A stretch of 22,423 bases of DNA, taken from positions 1 through 22,423 of the forward strand of contig CAZYBE010000047.1 in NCBI GenBank assembly GCA_964645765.1. Reading direction: 5' to 3'. A program made the position numbers and the translations under genes. The stretch is from CAZGMN01 sp964645765 (GTDB taxonomy: Bacteria; Acidobacteriota; Aminicenantia; Aminicenantales; Aminicenantaceae). The notes under the pieces are model-generated. The model made no database searches, was not told the origin of the DNA, and saw only the letters and a program-made list of their open reading frames with translations. Within the stretch, counting starts at the first letter, position 1. Every line of letters begins with the position of its first letter. Of this stretch, positions 14,228 through 21,772 are shown in pieces.

Positions 14228-16699
14228 ATGAGTTCTGACAAAGAAAGAGCCAAAACGATAGAGCTTGCCGAAAAGCATCTCAAAAAGGGCAAGCTCCAAG
14301 AAGCGATTAGCGAATACAGAAAACTCATCACCGGGAGTGCTCAGGATATCAATTTCCGCAATATCATCAGCGACCTCTATTTGAAATTGAACAAGAAGGC
14401 CAAAGCGATTGAAGAGCTCAACATCATCGCCGGCTTTTACGATGAAAGAGGACTCTACTCCCAGTCAATGGCTGTCTACAAGAAAATAAATAAATTAGAC
14501 CCAAAAAACATTGAAGCCAGTAAGAAATTGGCTGACCTTTATTTCAATCAAGGATATCTCTCTGAAGCAAAGGCAGAATATCTGAAAGTTGGCGAGGAAC
14601 TCAAGAAAGACAACCGCGGAAAAGAAGCCATCGCTCTCTACGACAAAATTCTAAAATTAGACAAGAGGGATGTCCAGGTCAAACTGGCTCTGGCTGACCT
14701 CTACCTTGAGGAAAGAACAATCGACCAGGCTGTGGAGCTGTTCAATGAAGTCGCTGAATTCAAAATCCGCTCCAACGCCTTGAAGGAGGCCCATGAAGTA
14801 CTGACTCGAGCGAGAAAAATCAAAGAGGACCACTGGAGAACATTGTCCAATCTCATTGACTTGCTCAAAAAAGAAGAGAAGAAGGATGAAGCCTTCAGCC
14901 TTCTCAACAATATTCTGAAGAAAGACGGAAAAAACATCAAAGCTCTCAAGATGTTAGGAGACATTTATTTTGAAGATCAAGATTATAAAAAGGCAGAAGA
15001 GACGCTCTCCAAAATCATTTCGCTGAGGCCCAAGGATGTGGATGCAAGAGTTAAGCTTGGAAAGATCGATATCTTACATGGCAATTTCGATCATGCTTTC
15101 GAGCTTTTTGACCCCTTAGTTGAAATCTTAATTAAAAAGCAGAAAATCGGGAAAGTGGTCGGTCTTTTGGGGCTCATTCTCTCCTCTAAGGAAGTCCACC
15201 TGCGCACCCTCGAGAAATTAGCATCAGTCTATAAATTAAGCAATCAAAAAGAGAACCGGGAGGTCGCTTGCCGGGTTCTCCTTGAAGAATATTACAAGAG
15301 AGATATGCTGAATGAGGCTCTGTCTGTCTTGACGGAGCTTGTTGAACTTTGTCCTCAAGATAAAGAATTAAACTATGAATACAAACGATTGAAAGAGGGA
15401 ATCGGCCTTCTCAAGGAGAAGGCGAAAGAAAAAGAACGAGCTAGGGAAGCAAAAAAAGTTGAAGTTCCTTCTAAAGTTGAAAAAAAAGCTGCAGAACCTG
15501 CGCTCCAGAGAGAAAGCCCTGAAGAGTTGATTTTCAAAGAAAAAGAAGAAGTCATGAAAAAGGAGGAAGAAGCCGATATTCCAATTGCTGAGGCCAAAGA
15601 GCCGGAGATACCGGCTGTTGAGGAAAGAAGGGCGGAGAGACCAGGTGTTGAGGAAAAAGAAGTCAGAGAAGTCGTTCGTGAAGAAATTAAGGAAGGAGTT
15701 AAAGAAGAGAAAGAGCCAGGGGCATTTCACGGAATGGAAATAAGAATGGAGGAACCTGCGCCTAAGGAGGAGGAAAAGGAGGAGATAGAAGCGCCTTCGA
15801 GACCAACCGTGGCCCAAAAGACAACAGAGTTCGAAGAAGGGTCTCCAGAGATGCTGGAAATGAACTTAGCTCAAGCTGATCTGTATCTGGAGCAGGGATT
15901 GATAAGGAGTGCAAGGAGAATTCTTGAGAATTTGAGGTTCCACTTTCCTGAAGAGCCGAGAATCGGAGCGAAGCTTGAGGCCATTAAGGATATGGTCACC
16001 GGGGTGAAAGTGGATGAGATTCTGGAGAGGGTCGAAAAAGTCGCTAAGAGAGAGACCAAGCTCTTCAAGAAGAAGGGCGAGCCTGCAAAAGAGGAGGAAG
16101 AGGAAAAAATTTCTGTAACAGACATTCTCACAGAAATGGATATCAGCCCTGTCGTATTTGCTGGAGACGGGAAAAAATATTATGATTCAACCGAGAGGAT
16201 AGAGGAGGAGTTGGAAGCCATGAGCACCATCTTCAACCTTCAGTTAAAGGGAAGTACGACGACGGTTGAGAAGGACCTCTCGGATATAGTTGCGGAATTC
16301 AAGAAAGGGCTGGAAAAGAGTATCGATAAAAAAGACCACGAAAGCCACTTCAACTTAGGAATTGCTTTCCTCGAGCAAGACCTCCTCGATGACGCTATCG
16401 AAGAATTCAAGCTGGCCTCTATGGATGACAGCCCCAGCATGGAATGTTATAGTTTGATCAGCAATTGCTACAGGAAAAAGAAAAATATTCAGGAAGCCGT
16501 AAATTGGCTGGAGAAAGCTCTGAAGCTTTGCGAAGAGGGCTCCAGTCAATACCTCGCTTTAAAATATGAATTGGCTTTATGTTATGAGGATTTGAAAGAG
16601 ATGGATAAGGCACTAGCGATCTATGATGAGATCAAAAATTGGGATCCAGAATTCAGGGATGTGGTGAAGAAGATAAAGACCCTGGTTAAAAACCTTTAA
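14228..16699 (+). CDS. Large TPR-repeat protein with a Glu/Lys-rich linker
   Basis: An 823-residue protein without signal peptide or membrane segment, so probably cytoplasmic. An N-terminal array of TPR helices (about 1-390; for example YKKINKLDPKNIEASKKLA) leads to a highly charged, low-complexity linker (about 397-534) of Glu, Lys, Ala and Pro. A short helical module (ADLYLEQGLIRSARRILENL) and an acidic stretch follow, then a second TPR set at the C-terminus (about 680-815) beginning AEFKKGLEKSIDKKDHESHF. Similar C-terminal modules occur, from memory, in deltaproteobacterial TPR proteins linked to polar motility such as SgmX; this is a lead, not an assignment. The ATG at 14228 is one base past the rnhB stop; a GTG at 14219 is an alternative. 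It may share regulation with the sigma-54 activator downstream. Confidence 0.8.
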   Translation: MSSDKERAKTIELAEKHLKKGKLQEAISEYRKLITGSAQDINFRNIISDLYLKLNKKAKAIEELNIIAGFYDERGLYSQSMAVYKKINKLDPKNIEASKKLADLYFNQGYLSEAKAEYLKVGEELKKDNRGKEAIALYDKILKLDKRDVQVKLALADLYLEERTIDQAVELFNEVAEFKIRSNALKEAHEVLTRARKIKEDHWRTLSNLIDLLKKEEKKDEAFSLLNNILKKDGKNIKALKMLGDIYFEDQDYKKAEETLSKIISLRPKDVDARVKLGKIDILHGNFDHAFELFDPLVEILIKKQKIGKVVGLLGLILSSKEVHLRTLEKLASVYKLSNQKENREVACRVLLEEYYKRDMLNEALSVLTELVELCPQDKELNYEYKRLKEGIGLLKEKAKEKERAREAKKVEVPSKVEKKAAEPALQRESPEELIFKEKEEVMKKEEEADIPIAEAKEPEIPAVEERRAERPGVEEKEVREVVREEIKEGVKEEKEPGAFHGMEIRMEEPAPKEEEKEEIEAPSRPTVAQKTTEFEEGSPEMLEMNLAQADLYLEQGLIRSARRILENLRFHFPEEPRIGAKLEAIKDMVTGVKVDEILERVEKVAKRETKLFKKKGEPAKEEEEEKISVTDILTEMDISPVVFAGDGKKYYDSTERIEEELEAMSTIFNLQLKGSTTTVEKDLSDIVAEFKKGLEKSIDKKDHESHFNLGIAFLEQDLLDDAIEEFKLASMDDSPSMECYSLISNCYRKKKNIQEAVNWLEKALKLCEEGSSQYLALKYELALCYEDLKEMDKALAIYDEIKNWDPEFRDVVKKIKTLVKNL

Positions 16700-16878
16700 T
16701 TTCGGGTTCTTTTTTCCCTACCTTTTCTGTTTTTTCCTCACCAGGTCTTCAGTCTCCTTGGGTTTCTGCAGTCAAAATAGATTTCATGAGAAAAACTCAA
16801 AGGAGCAATCGTTATTTGTTCTAAGAAACTCTTGAAACGAATCGACTCAGCCATCTCGATTGCGGTCAAACGAAATAT

Positions 16879-18303
16879 TTGAGCCCTGGTCAAGAGGAAC
16901 GATTGTCTCAGAAATGCTCCAAGCTGGCGAGGCTCCTTGATTTGATCATGGAAGAGGTCCCTTCGACCCATATCGCTGCACTCTTGGTCAATGAGAGAAA
17001 TCAGATTATTTTCAATGAGTCACGCAGGATTGCCCTATCTGATAATGAAGACATCGACCGAGAAGCGATCAAAAGAGCGCTTGAAGAGAAGCATCTCCTT
17101 ATCGTCGAAAATTTTGATGGAAATTCCTCCTTCGGGGAGAGCCAGAAAAGCTCAAAGAGTATCCTTTGCCTTCCTCTTGTCATCGACAATAAGGCTGCGG
17201 GCGTTATCTATCTGGAGAGAAAGTTTGCTCTTGTCCCTTTTTCTAGGGCCAATTTAGAGTTTTTGATGGCCGTTTCAAAGCCTATCAAGCTGATTTTAAA
17301 AAGCCGCCAGGAGTTCCAAGAGATCGGTGGAAAAGGCACCGAAGCTTCGAGTCCCCTGCTTGCAGGACAGAGCAGAGCTTCCCAGCGTATTCTGACATTG
17401 ATCGACAGAGTGAAGGATAGTGATGCCTCAGTCTTCATTTGGGGAGAAAGTGGCACCGGCAAGGAGCTGGTCGCCCGGGCTATCCATCAAACAGGCGTTA
17501 GAAGAAAAGGGAAATTCGTGGCTGTGAATTGCGGAGCCATACCCGAACAGCTTTTGGAAAGCGAATTGTTCGGATATATGAGAGGAGCCTTTACCGGGGC
17601 TGTGAGGGATAAGCCCGGCTTGATCGAGGAAGCAGATGGCGGGACATTTTTTTTGGATGAGGTGGGGGACCTTTCCCCCTATCTCCAGGCCAAGCTTCTT
17701 CGATTGCTCGAAGAAAAAGATATAAGAAGAATAGGGGAAAACAGGTCAAGGCCGGTCAATGTCAGGTTTATCAGTGCCACAAATAAGAACATTGAAGAGG
17801 AAATCAAGCGGGGTAACTTTAGAGAAGATTTGTACTATCGTCTTAAGATTATTGCTATTGAATTTCCTCCCCTGAGAGAGAGGAAAGAAGACCTTTTTTT
17901 CCTTCTGAATCATTTTCTCGAAAAGTACAGCACACAGATGGGGCGAGAAAGGCCCTATCTGCTGCCAAGGGCTTTGGAGTCGCTGATGAATTATTCCTGG
18001 CCAGGAAATGTTAGAGAGCTTCAAAATGAAATCCGAAGATGCTTGATCCTTGTGGGGGAAGATGACATCATTGCTGAAGAACACCTCTCCCCTAGAATCA
18101 GTCCTCAGAGAGAAAACGCCAAAGTCTCTCCCTATAATTTCCTGGAGGCAAGAGCTGAATTTGAGAAGAGGTTTTTGAACCAGGCTCTGGCCCGCTGGAA
18201 TTACAACAGGGGAAAGACGGCAGGGGAAATCGGATTAAGCAGGCAGGGACTTTTTAAGCTGATAAAGAAACATAGAATAGATATTCCAAATAAGAAAGAA
18301 TGA
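16879..18303 (+). CDS. Sigma-54-dependent transcriptional activator (GAF-AAA-Fis)
   Basis: An enhancer-binding protein that remodels sigma-54 RNA polymerase with ATP. Residues about 1-145 form a GAF-type sensory domain (SILCLPLVIDNKAAGVIYLE). Then comes the AAA+ domain with Walker A GESGTGKE (189-196), the sigma-54 contact loop GAFTGA (236-241), Walker B GGTFFLDE (254-261), and FREDLYYRL with the arginine finger. A Fis-type helix-turn-helix closes the protein (NRGKTAGEIGLSRQGLFKLI). There is no receiver domain, so the signal is probably a small ligand. The start is uncertain: TTG 16879 has no Shine-Dalgarno, the next ATG is 16948, and the frame is open upstream to a TAA at 16822. The 179-nt gap before it holds no clear promoter. 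The target genes are not evident from the window. Confidence 0.93.
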   Translation: MSPGQEERLSQKCSKLARLLDLIMEEVPSTHIAALLVNERNQIIFNESRRIALSDNEDIDREAIKRALEEKHLLIVENFDGNSSFGESQKSSKSILCLPLVIDNKAAGVIYLERKFALVPFSRANLEFLMAVSKPIKLILKSRQEFQEIGGKGTEASSPLLAGQSRASQRILTLIDRVKDSDASVFIWGESGTGKELVARAIHQTGVRRKGKFVAVNCGAIPEQLLESELFGYMRGAFTGAVRDKPGLIEEADGGTFFLDEVGDLSPYLQAKLLRLLEEKDIRRIGENRSRPVNVRFISATNKNIEEEIKRGNFREDLYYRLKIIAIEFPPLRERKEDLFFLLNHFLEKYSTQMGRERPYLLPRALESLMNYSWPGNVRELQNEIRRCLILVGEDDIIAEEHLSPRISPQRENAKVSPYNFLEARAEFEKRFLNQALARWNYNRGKTAGEIGLSRQGLFKLIKKHRIDIPNKKE

Positions 18304-18318
18304 AATAGCCAGGGGCAA

Positions 18319-18612
18319 GCACCCCAGATTCCGTGATGAGGGTGAGGGTAGGGGGTTCGGAGCACGCTGATTTTCCCCAGCGATTGGAAATAATTTCTGC
18401 GAAGGCCAGCAGGTGAAAAAACCGTTTGAAGGCTGAGCGGGCAGGGTTCCTCTCCGAAGGAGAGGAGAGCGAAGCCTGAAACCGAGCAACTTTTGCCTCG
18501 CTGGGGCAAAAGGTGCGTGTTTTTGAACCTGCTGGCCTGAGCTTCATAGGGGACTCCTTACCCCCAAACCCTCACCCTCACAATCATCTTGATATCACGG
18601 ATTCTGGAATGC
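18319..18612. repeat. Nested palindromic repeat, copy B, inverted relative to copy A
   Basis: The core at 18421-18514 is the reverse complement of the copy A core, more than 90% identical over a 67-nt block. Its hairpin (18490-18497 with 18505-18512) keeps the same 7-nt loop as copy A while two stem pairs differ by paired changes. A 12-bp perfect inverted repeat flanks the core (18403-18414 and 18527-18538, AGGCCAGCAGGT), different in sequence from the ends of copy A. Outside it lie imperfect arms of 38 and 54 nt (18319-18356 and 18559-18612). A second hairpin CCTCTCC-TTCG-GGAGAGG lies at about 18450-18466. The element fills most of the 367-nt gap between the sigma-54 activator and the CPCC gene. 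Confidence 0.85.
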
Positions 18613-18670
18613 TTTCTAAGCAGGGTACTTTCTTGTCTATTCTTAATAATTTTGGTAAATTTATGGAAAA

Positions 18671-18943
18671 ATGGAAAAAGAAAAAAAACAGGTGTTCCGA
18701 ATCAAATGCCCCTGCTGTGAAAGCCTAATCTGGGTCGACCCCATAGCCCAAGAGGTGGTTCAGATTGAGAAACAAGGGGGAAAGAAAAAAGAATCCCTGG
18801 ATGAGCTTTTGACGAAGGAGAAGAGGAGAAAAGGCGAAATGGAGAGAAAGTTTGAAGCCACAGCTGAATTGGCCAAGAAGAAACGAGAAAAAGCAGAAGA
18901 GGGGTTTAAGAAAGCTTTTATCAAGACTCAAGAGGAAGAATAG
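18671..18943 (+). CDS. Small CPCC-motif coiled-coil protein
   Basis: A 90-residue protein with a short N-terminal Cys cluster (Cys13, Cys15, Cys16 in RIKCPCCESLIWVDP) that resembles half of a zinc ribbon. A long, highly charged helix rich in Lys and Glu follows (about 40-90). Small proteins with a CPCC start are, in my recollection, frequent in Acidobacteria-like genomes, but I know of no assigned function. With three Cys per chain, metal binding would need a partner or a dimer. ATG 18671 follows a purine-rich stretch, and another ATG at 18664 is in a different frame. It converges with the antiporter gene, leaving 13 nt between the stops, and lies immediately after repeat copy B. Confidence 0.6.
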   Translation: MEKEKKQVFRIKCPCCESLIWVDPIAQEVVQIEKQGGKKKESLDELLTKEKRRKGEMERKFEATAELAKKKREKAEEGFKKAFIKTQEEE

Positions 18944-18956
18944 CTACAAGAGAGCC

Positions 18957-20384
18957 CTAGCTCCCCGCTTGTGTTTCATCCTCCCTTATCCTTGGAGCCA
19001 TGGTGAACTTTGTGAAACCGAAAATGATTAAGATCAAGACTGCAGTATAGTTCATGATTGCCCAAGGAAGGTAGGAGAAAGCCGAAACCCCTAACGTTCC
19101 TTTGATGTAGACGCCGGCCATGCTCCAGGGGATCAAGGGAACGATGATGCCGCCGCTTTCCTCGATAATCCGGGAAAGATTTTTTGCGGCCAGATCTTTT
19201 TTCTTATAGATGGGAGACAATAGCTCTCCAGGAATAATCATCGAGAGGTAAGAGCTTCCAGTTATCAAGGCCGAGATGATGCTCGAACCGACAGTGGTCA
19301 GGACGAGGCTCCAGACCTTGTTGGCAAATTTCATCACACGATCCAGGACAACTGAGAGAAGGCCTGTGGACTGCATGATCCCGCCGAAGCTGAAGGCAGT
19401 AAAAGCCACAAGCTGCGTTTCCATCATGCTCATCATTCCGCCCTTTGAGAGAAGCTGGTCGACCTGTTGAACTCCTGTGTGGGATTGAAAACCGGTGTTC
19501 ATGGCTGTTGCCACTTCTGTGACAGAGGCTTTCTGAAAGATGAAGGCCAAGATGGCTGCTACAAAAGAGGAGAGAAGCATGCCGGGAATGGTGGGCTTCT
19601 TGGTCAAGGCGAAGTAAAAGATAACGAGCAGGGGGAGAAGAAGGAAGACATTAAAGTTGAAGTTTTTCTTTAATGTCTGAAGAATTAGGGTTATGGTTTC
19701 TGATCCGACTTTTTGCCCTCCATATTTCAGACCGAACAGAAAATAGATGAGAAGGCCCAGGAGCCATGCCGGAACACCAGACCAGATCATATGCTTGATA
19801 TGGTCGAAAAGGTTGGAGCCGGCGACGACAACCGCCAAATTTGGAATGTCTGAAAGGGGAGACATTTTGTCTCCAAAATAGGCTCCGGCGACGATAGCTC
19901 CGGCTGCCGGGGCAAGAGGAATTCCAAGCCCCATGGCGATTCCAATAAAAGCCACGCCCAGAGTGCCGATTGTCCCCCAAGAAGTTCCCGTGGCTATAGA
20001 GACGATGGAGCAGACAAAGCAAGCGGTCACAAGGAAATATTTGGGAGAGATGAGCTTCAGTCCGTAAAAGACGATCATGGGAATAGTGCCGGAAGCGATC
20101 CAGGAGCCGATGAGAATGCCGACGCTGAGCATGATCAGGATGGCCGGCATGGCCTTGTGGATGCTGTCGACAATTCCTCTTTCCATATCTTTCCATTTGA
20201 AACGCAGGATGAGGCCCAAAATTCCAGTGATAAAAGCAGCGACAACGAGCAGGACCTGAGGCTTGATGTGGTAAATGCCGTATCCCACGCCGAGAAGAGC
20301 CGCCATGGCAATCATCGGAATGAGGGCAATGCCCAGTCGCGGCTTTTTGGATTTTTCTCTTTCATTCTCTGCTTCTTTTTTCAT
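18957..20384 (-). CDS. NhaC-family Na+/H+ antiporter-like membrane protein
   Basis: A 475-residue inner-membrane transporter with about 11-12 hydrophobic helices after a charged cytoplasmic N-terminus (to about residue 18). Family-typical segments are ATGTSWGTIGTLG and the acidic GAYFGDKMSPLSDIPN, which carries likely ion-binding residues, and the C-terminal repeat counterpart with LITGSSYLSMIIPGE. NhaC members exchange sodium for protons, and some relatives couple ions to organic anion transport. The ATG at 20384 is preceded by a good GGAAGGG Shine-Dalgarno. It lies 30 nt downstream of the isoaspartyl dipeptidase gene, so the two form an operon. This raises the possibility that the transporter moves a peptide or amino acid rather than only sodium; that is inference. 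Confidence 0.88.
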   Translation of the reverse strand: MKKEAENEREKSKKPRLGIALIPMIAMAALLGVGYGIYHIKPQVLLVVAAFITGILGLILRFKWKDMERGIVDSIHKAMPAILIMLSVGILIGSWIASGTIPMIVFYGLKLISPKYFLVTACFVCSIVSIATGTSWGTIGTLGVAFIGIAMGLGIPLAPAAGAIVAGAYFGDKMSPLSDIPNLAVVVAGSNLFDHIKHMIWSGVPAWLLGLLIYFLFGLKYGGQKVGSETITLILQTLKKNFNFNVFLLLPLLVIFYFALTKKPTIPGMLLSSFVAAILAFIFQKASVTEVATAMNTGFQSHTGVQQVDQLLSKGGMMSMMETQLVAFTAFSFGGIMQSTGLLSVVLDRVMKFANKVWSLVLTTVGSSIISALITGSSYLSMIIPGELLSPIYKKKDLAAKNLSRIIEESGGIIVPLIPWSMAGVYIKGTLGVSAFSYLPWAIMNYTAVLILIIFGFTKFTMAPRIREDETQAGS

Positions 20385-20414
20385 CGTCCCTTCCTTTTTG
20401 TTATGCTTTATCCT

Positions 20415-21599
20415 TTATGGCTTGGAACTCGAAGAAAATGTTCCTTTGGCCACGAGCTTTCTATCTCTCATCATGATCCTTCCCATGGCCAGAGAATCAG
20501 TCAGATTGTAATTCTTGTCGAGTAAAATGAGGTCAGCATCTTTTCCAGCTTCGATTTTTCCTTTTTGTTTGAGTTTATAAAAAATGGCCGGGTTAGTGGA
20601 GAAGAGCTTGGTGGCATCCTCAAGGCTCAGAATTTTCTTTTTCACCAGAAAACGGAAATTTTTGAGCAGGCTTTTTTGGCTGGCAATGGTCAGGCCTAAA
20701 AGATTCCCTCTTTTGTCGAAGAAAGGTAAGCTTCCATTGCTGTCGGAGCTGACGGTCACGCGGTCGATAGGGGCCCTCTTTTCAAGCACAAGTTCGATTC
20801 CCTCGGCGATGCTCATCTCCGCCTGGCCGCGAATTTGAGGGTCGCTTCCTGCGGTTAAATCGATATATCCTCCTTGGAGGATGAATTCGACAGCTTCTTC
20901 GAAAAGTGCGCGATTACGGTTGACGTGAGTTGGGATGACTTGAGTGGCTGGAATCTCTGTCTCCTTTGTCAACCGGAAAAGCATCTCGAGCTTGCGCGGC
21001 CCGTCGCCGAGATGAAGATGCAGAACTCCTGCCTTTCCTCCGAGCATTCCTCCGAGGCGGCATTCAGCGGCCAGGCGAGCGATCTCTTCGAACAGGGGTT
21101 GAGAAGAGCGGTGGTCAGAGATGGCAATCTCACCCGCTCCGATGACTTTATCGATGAGGATGAGGTCGGAGAGGATGCTCCCGGTCGCTGTCACGACCGG
21201 AATCTGGTAGGAGCCGGAAAAGATAAAAGTTGTTATCCCTTCTATCTCCAGACCTCTGGCCTTGGCCAGGAGAGATTCCATATGACGGGTCGTCCCATCA
21301 GTCCCCAGGCAGCCGATGACTGTCGTCACTCCGCTGGAGATGATCTCCTCTATTTTGATCTCAGGGGCTCTGGTTGCCGGTCCGCCCTCACCGCCGCCGC
21401 CGAGGATGTGGACATGGCTGTCGATGAAACCAGGGATAACGATTTTTTCCGAGGCATCGACCAGATGAAAATCAACTCCATGGACTTTGATCTTTCCGGG
21501 TTCGCTGATGGCGCCAATCTTGTCATCGAGAATCAAAACATCCTTTTTTCCTAAAGGCTGCGGTGCAAAGACCAATCCCTTCTGGATTAAAGTCATCAT
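20415..21599 (-). CDS. iadA: Isoaspartyl dipeptidase (beta-aspartyl peptidase)
   Basis: An amidohydrolase-fold enzyme that cleaves isoaspartyl (beta-aspartyl) dipeptides, which arise from damaged proteins. Compared with E. coli IadA it retains His62 and His64 (DSHVH), Glu71 in GGGGEGGPATR, Tyr131, Arg164 in ISDHRSS, His196 (HLGD), His225 and Arg228 (THVNRN), and Asp286 (SSDSNGS). The residue aligned with the carbamylated metal-bridging Lys162 of E. coli appears to be Glu157 (GAGEIAISDH). I place the start at ATG 21599, or 21596, because GGAGG lies 5-8 nt upstream; the frame is open to 21641, but that extension has no ribosome site. The product is 394 residues, close to the E. coli enzyme. The NhaC-like gene follows after 30 nt. 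Confidence 0.93.
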   Translation of the reverse strand: MMTLIQKGLVFAPQPLGKKDVLILDDKIGAISEPGKIKVHGVDFHLVDASEKIVIPGFIDSHVHILGGGGEGGPATRAPEIKIEEIISSGVTTVIGCLGTDGTTRHMESLLAKARGLEIEGITTFIFSGSYQIPVVTATGSILSDLILIDKVIGAGEIAISDHRSSQPLFEEIARLAAECRLGGMLGGKAGVLHLHLGDGPRKLEMLFRLTKETEIPATQVIPTHVNRNRALFEEAVEFILQGGYIDLTAGSDPQIRGQAEMSIAEGIELVLEKRAPIDRVTVSSDSNGSLPFFDKRGNLLGLTIASQKSLLKNFRFLVKKKILSLEDATKLFSTNPAIFYKLKQKGKIEAGKDADLILLDKNYNLTDSLAMGRIMMRDRKLVAKGTFSSSSKP

Positions 21600-21753
21600 T
21601 TTTTCCTCCATCCTGAAAAAGTCCAGAAGAAAGCTCATCAAAAGATTTTTAGAGCTAAAGTATCATGATTTGTTTTTGTTTTCAAGTAAGGCTCAGCCTT
21701 TCACTGCGATGAGTTAAGTTTTTTTGATTGTTTTATAAAGTTTGTTTAGAATA

Positions 21754-21759
21754 TATAAT
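21754..21759 (+). promoter_or_regulatory. Perfect -10 box upstream of the plsC-like gene
   Basis: TATAAT lies 13 nt before the ATG at 21773 in an AT-rich tract. No -35 at the normal distance is convincing. Transcription would start about 7 nt before the ATG, giving a nearly leaderless message; AAAGGG abuts the ATG too closely to act as a normal ribosome site. Confidence 0.35.
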
Positions 21760-21772
21760 TAGAGACAAAGGG

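Noticed and set aside
15368..15817. Phe/Leu/Arg-rich minus-strand frame opposite the TPR protein linker
   Set aside because: Antisense of Glu/Lys-rich codons automatically gives long Phe/Leu-rich open frames.
16700..16740. Possible terminator after the large TPR gene
   Set aside because: Only a 4-bp stem (AACC/GGTT) lies before the T-run, too weak to call.
19651..20196. A 181-residue minus-strand frame inside the antiporter gene
   Set aside because: It is an out-of-frame shadow of the NhaC-like gene, rich in His, Arg and Ser, with no family pattern.
20874..21554. A 226-residue plus-strand frame opposite iadA
   Set aside because: It is an antisense shadow of a well-conserved enzyme; composition and lack of a ribosome site argue against it.
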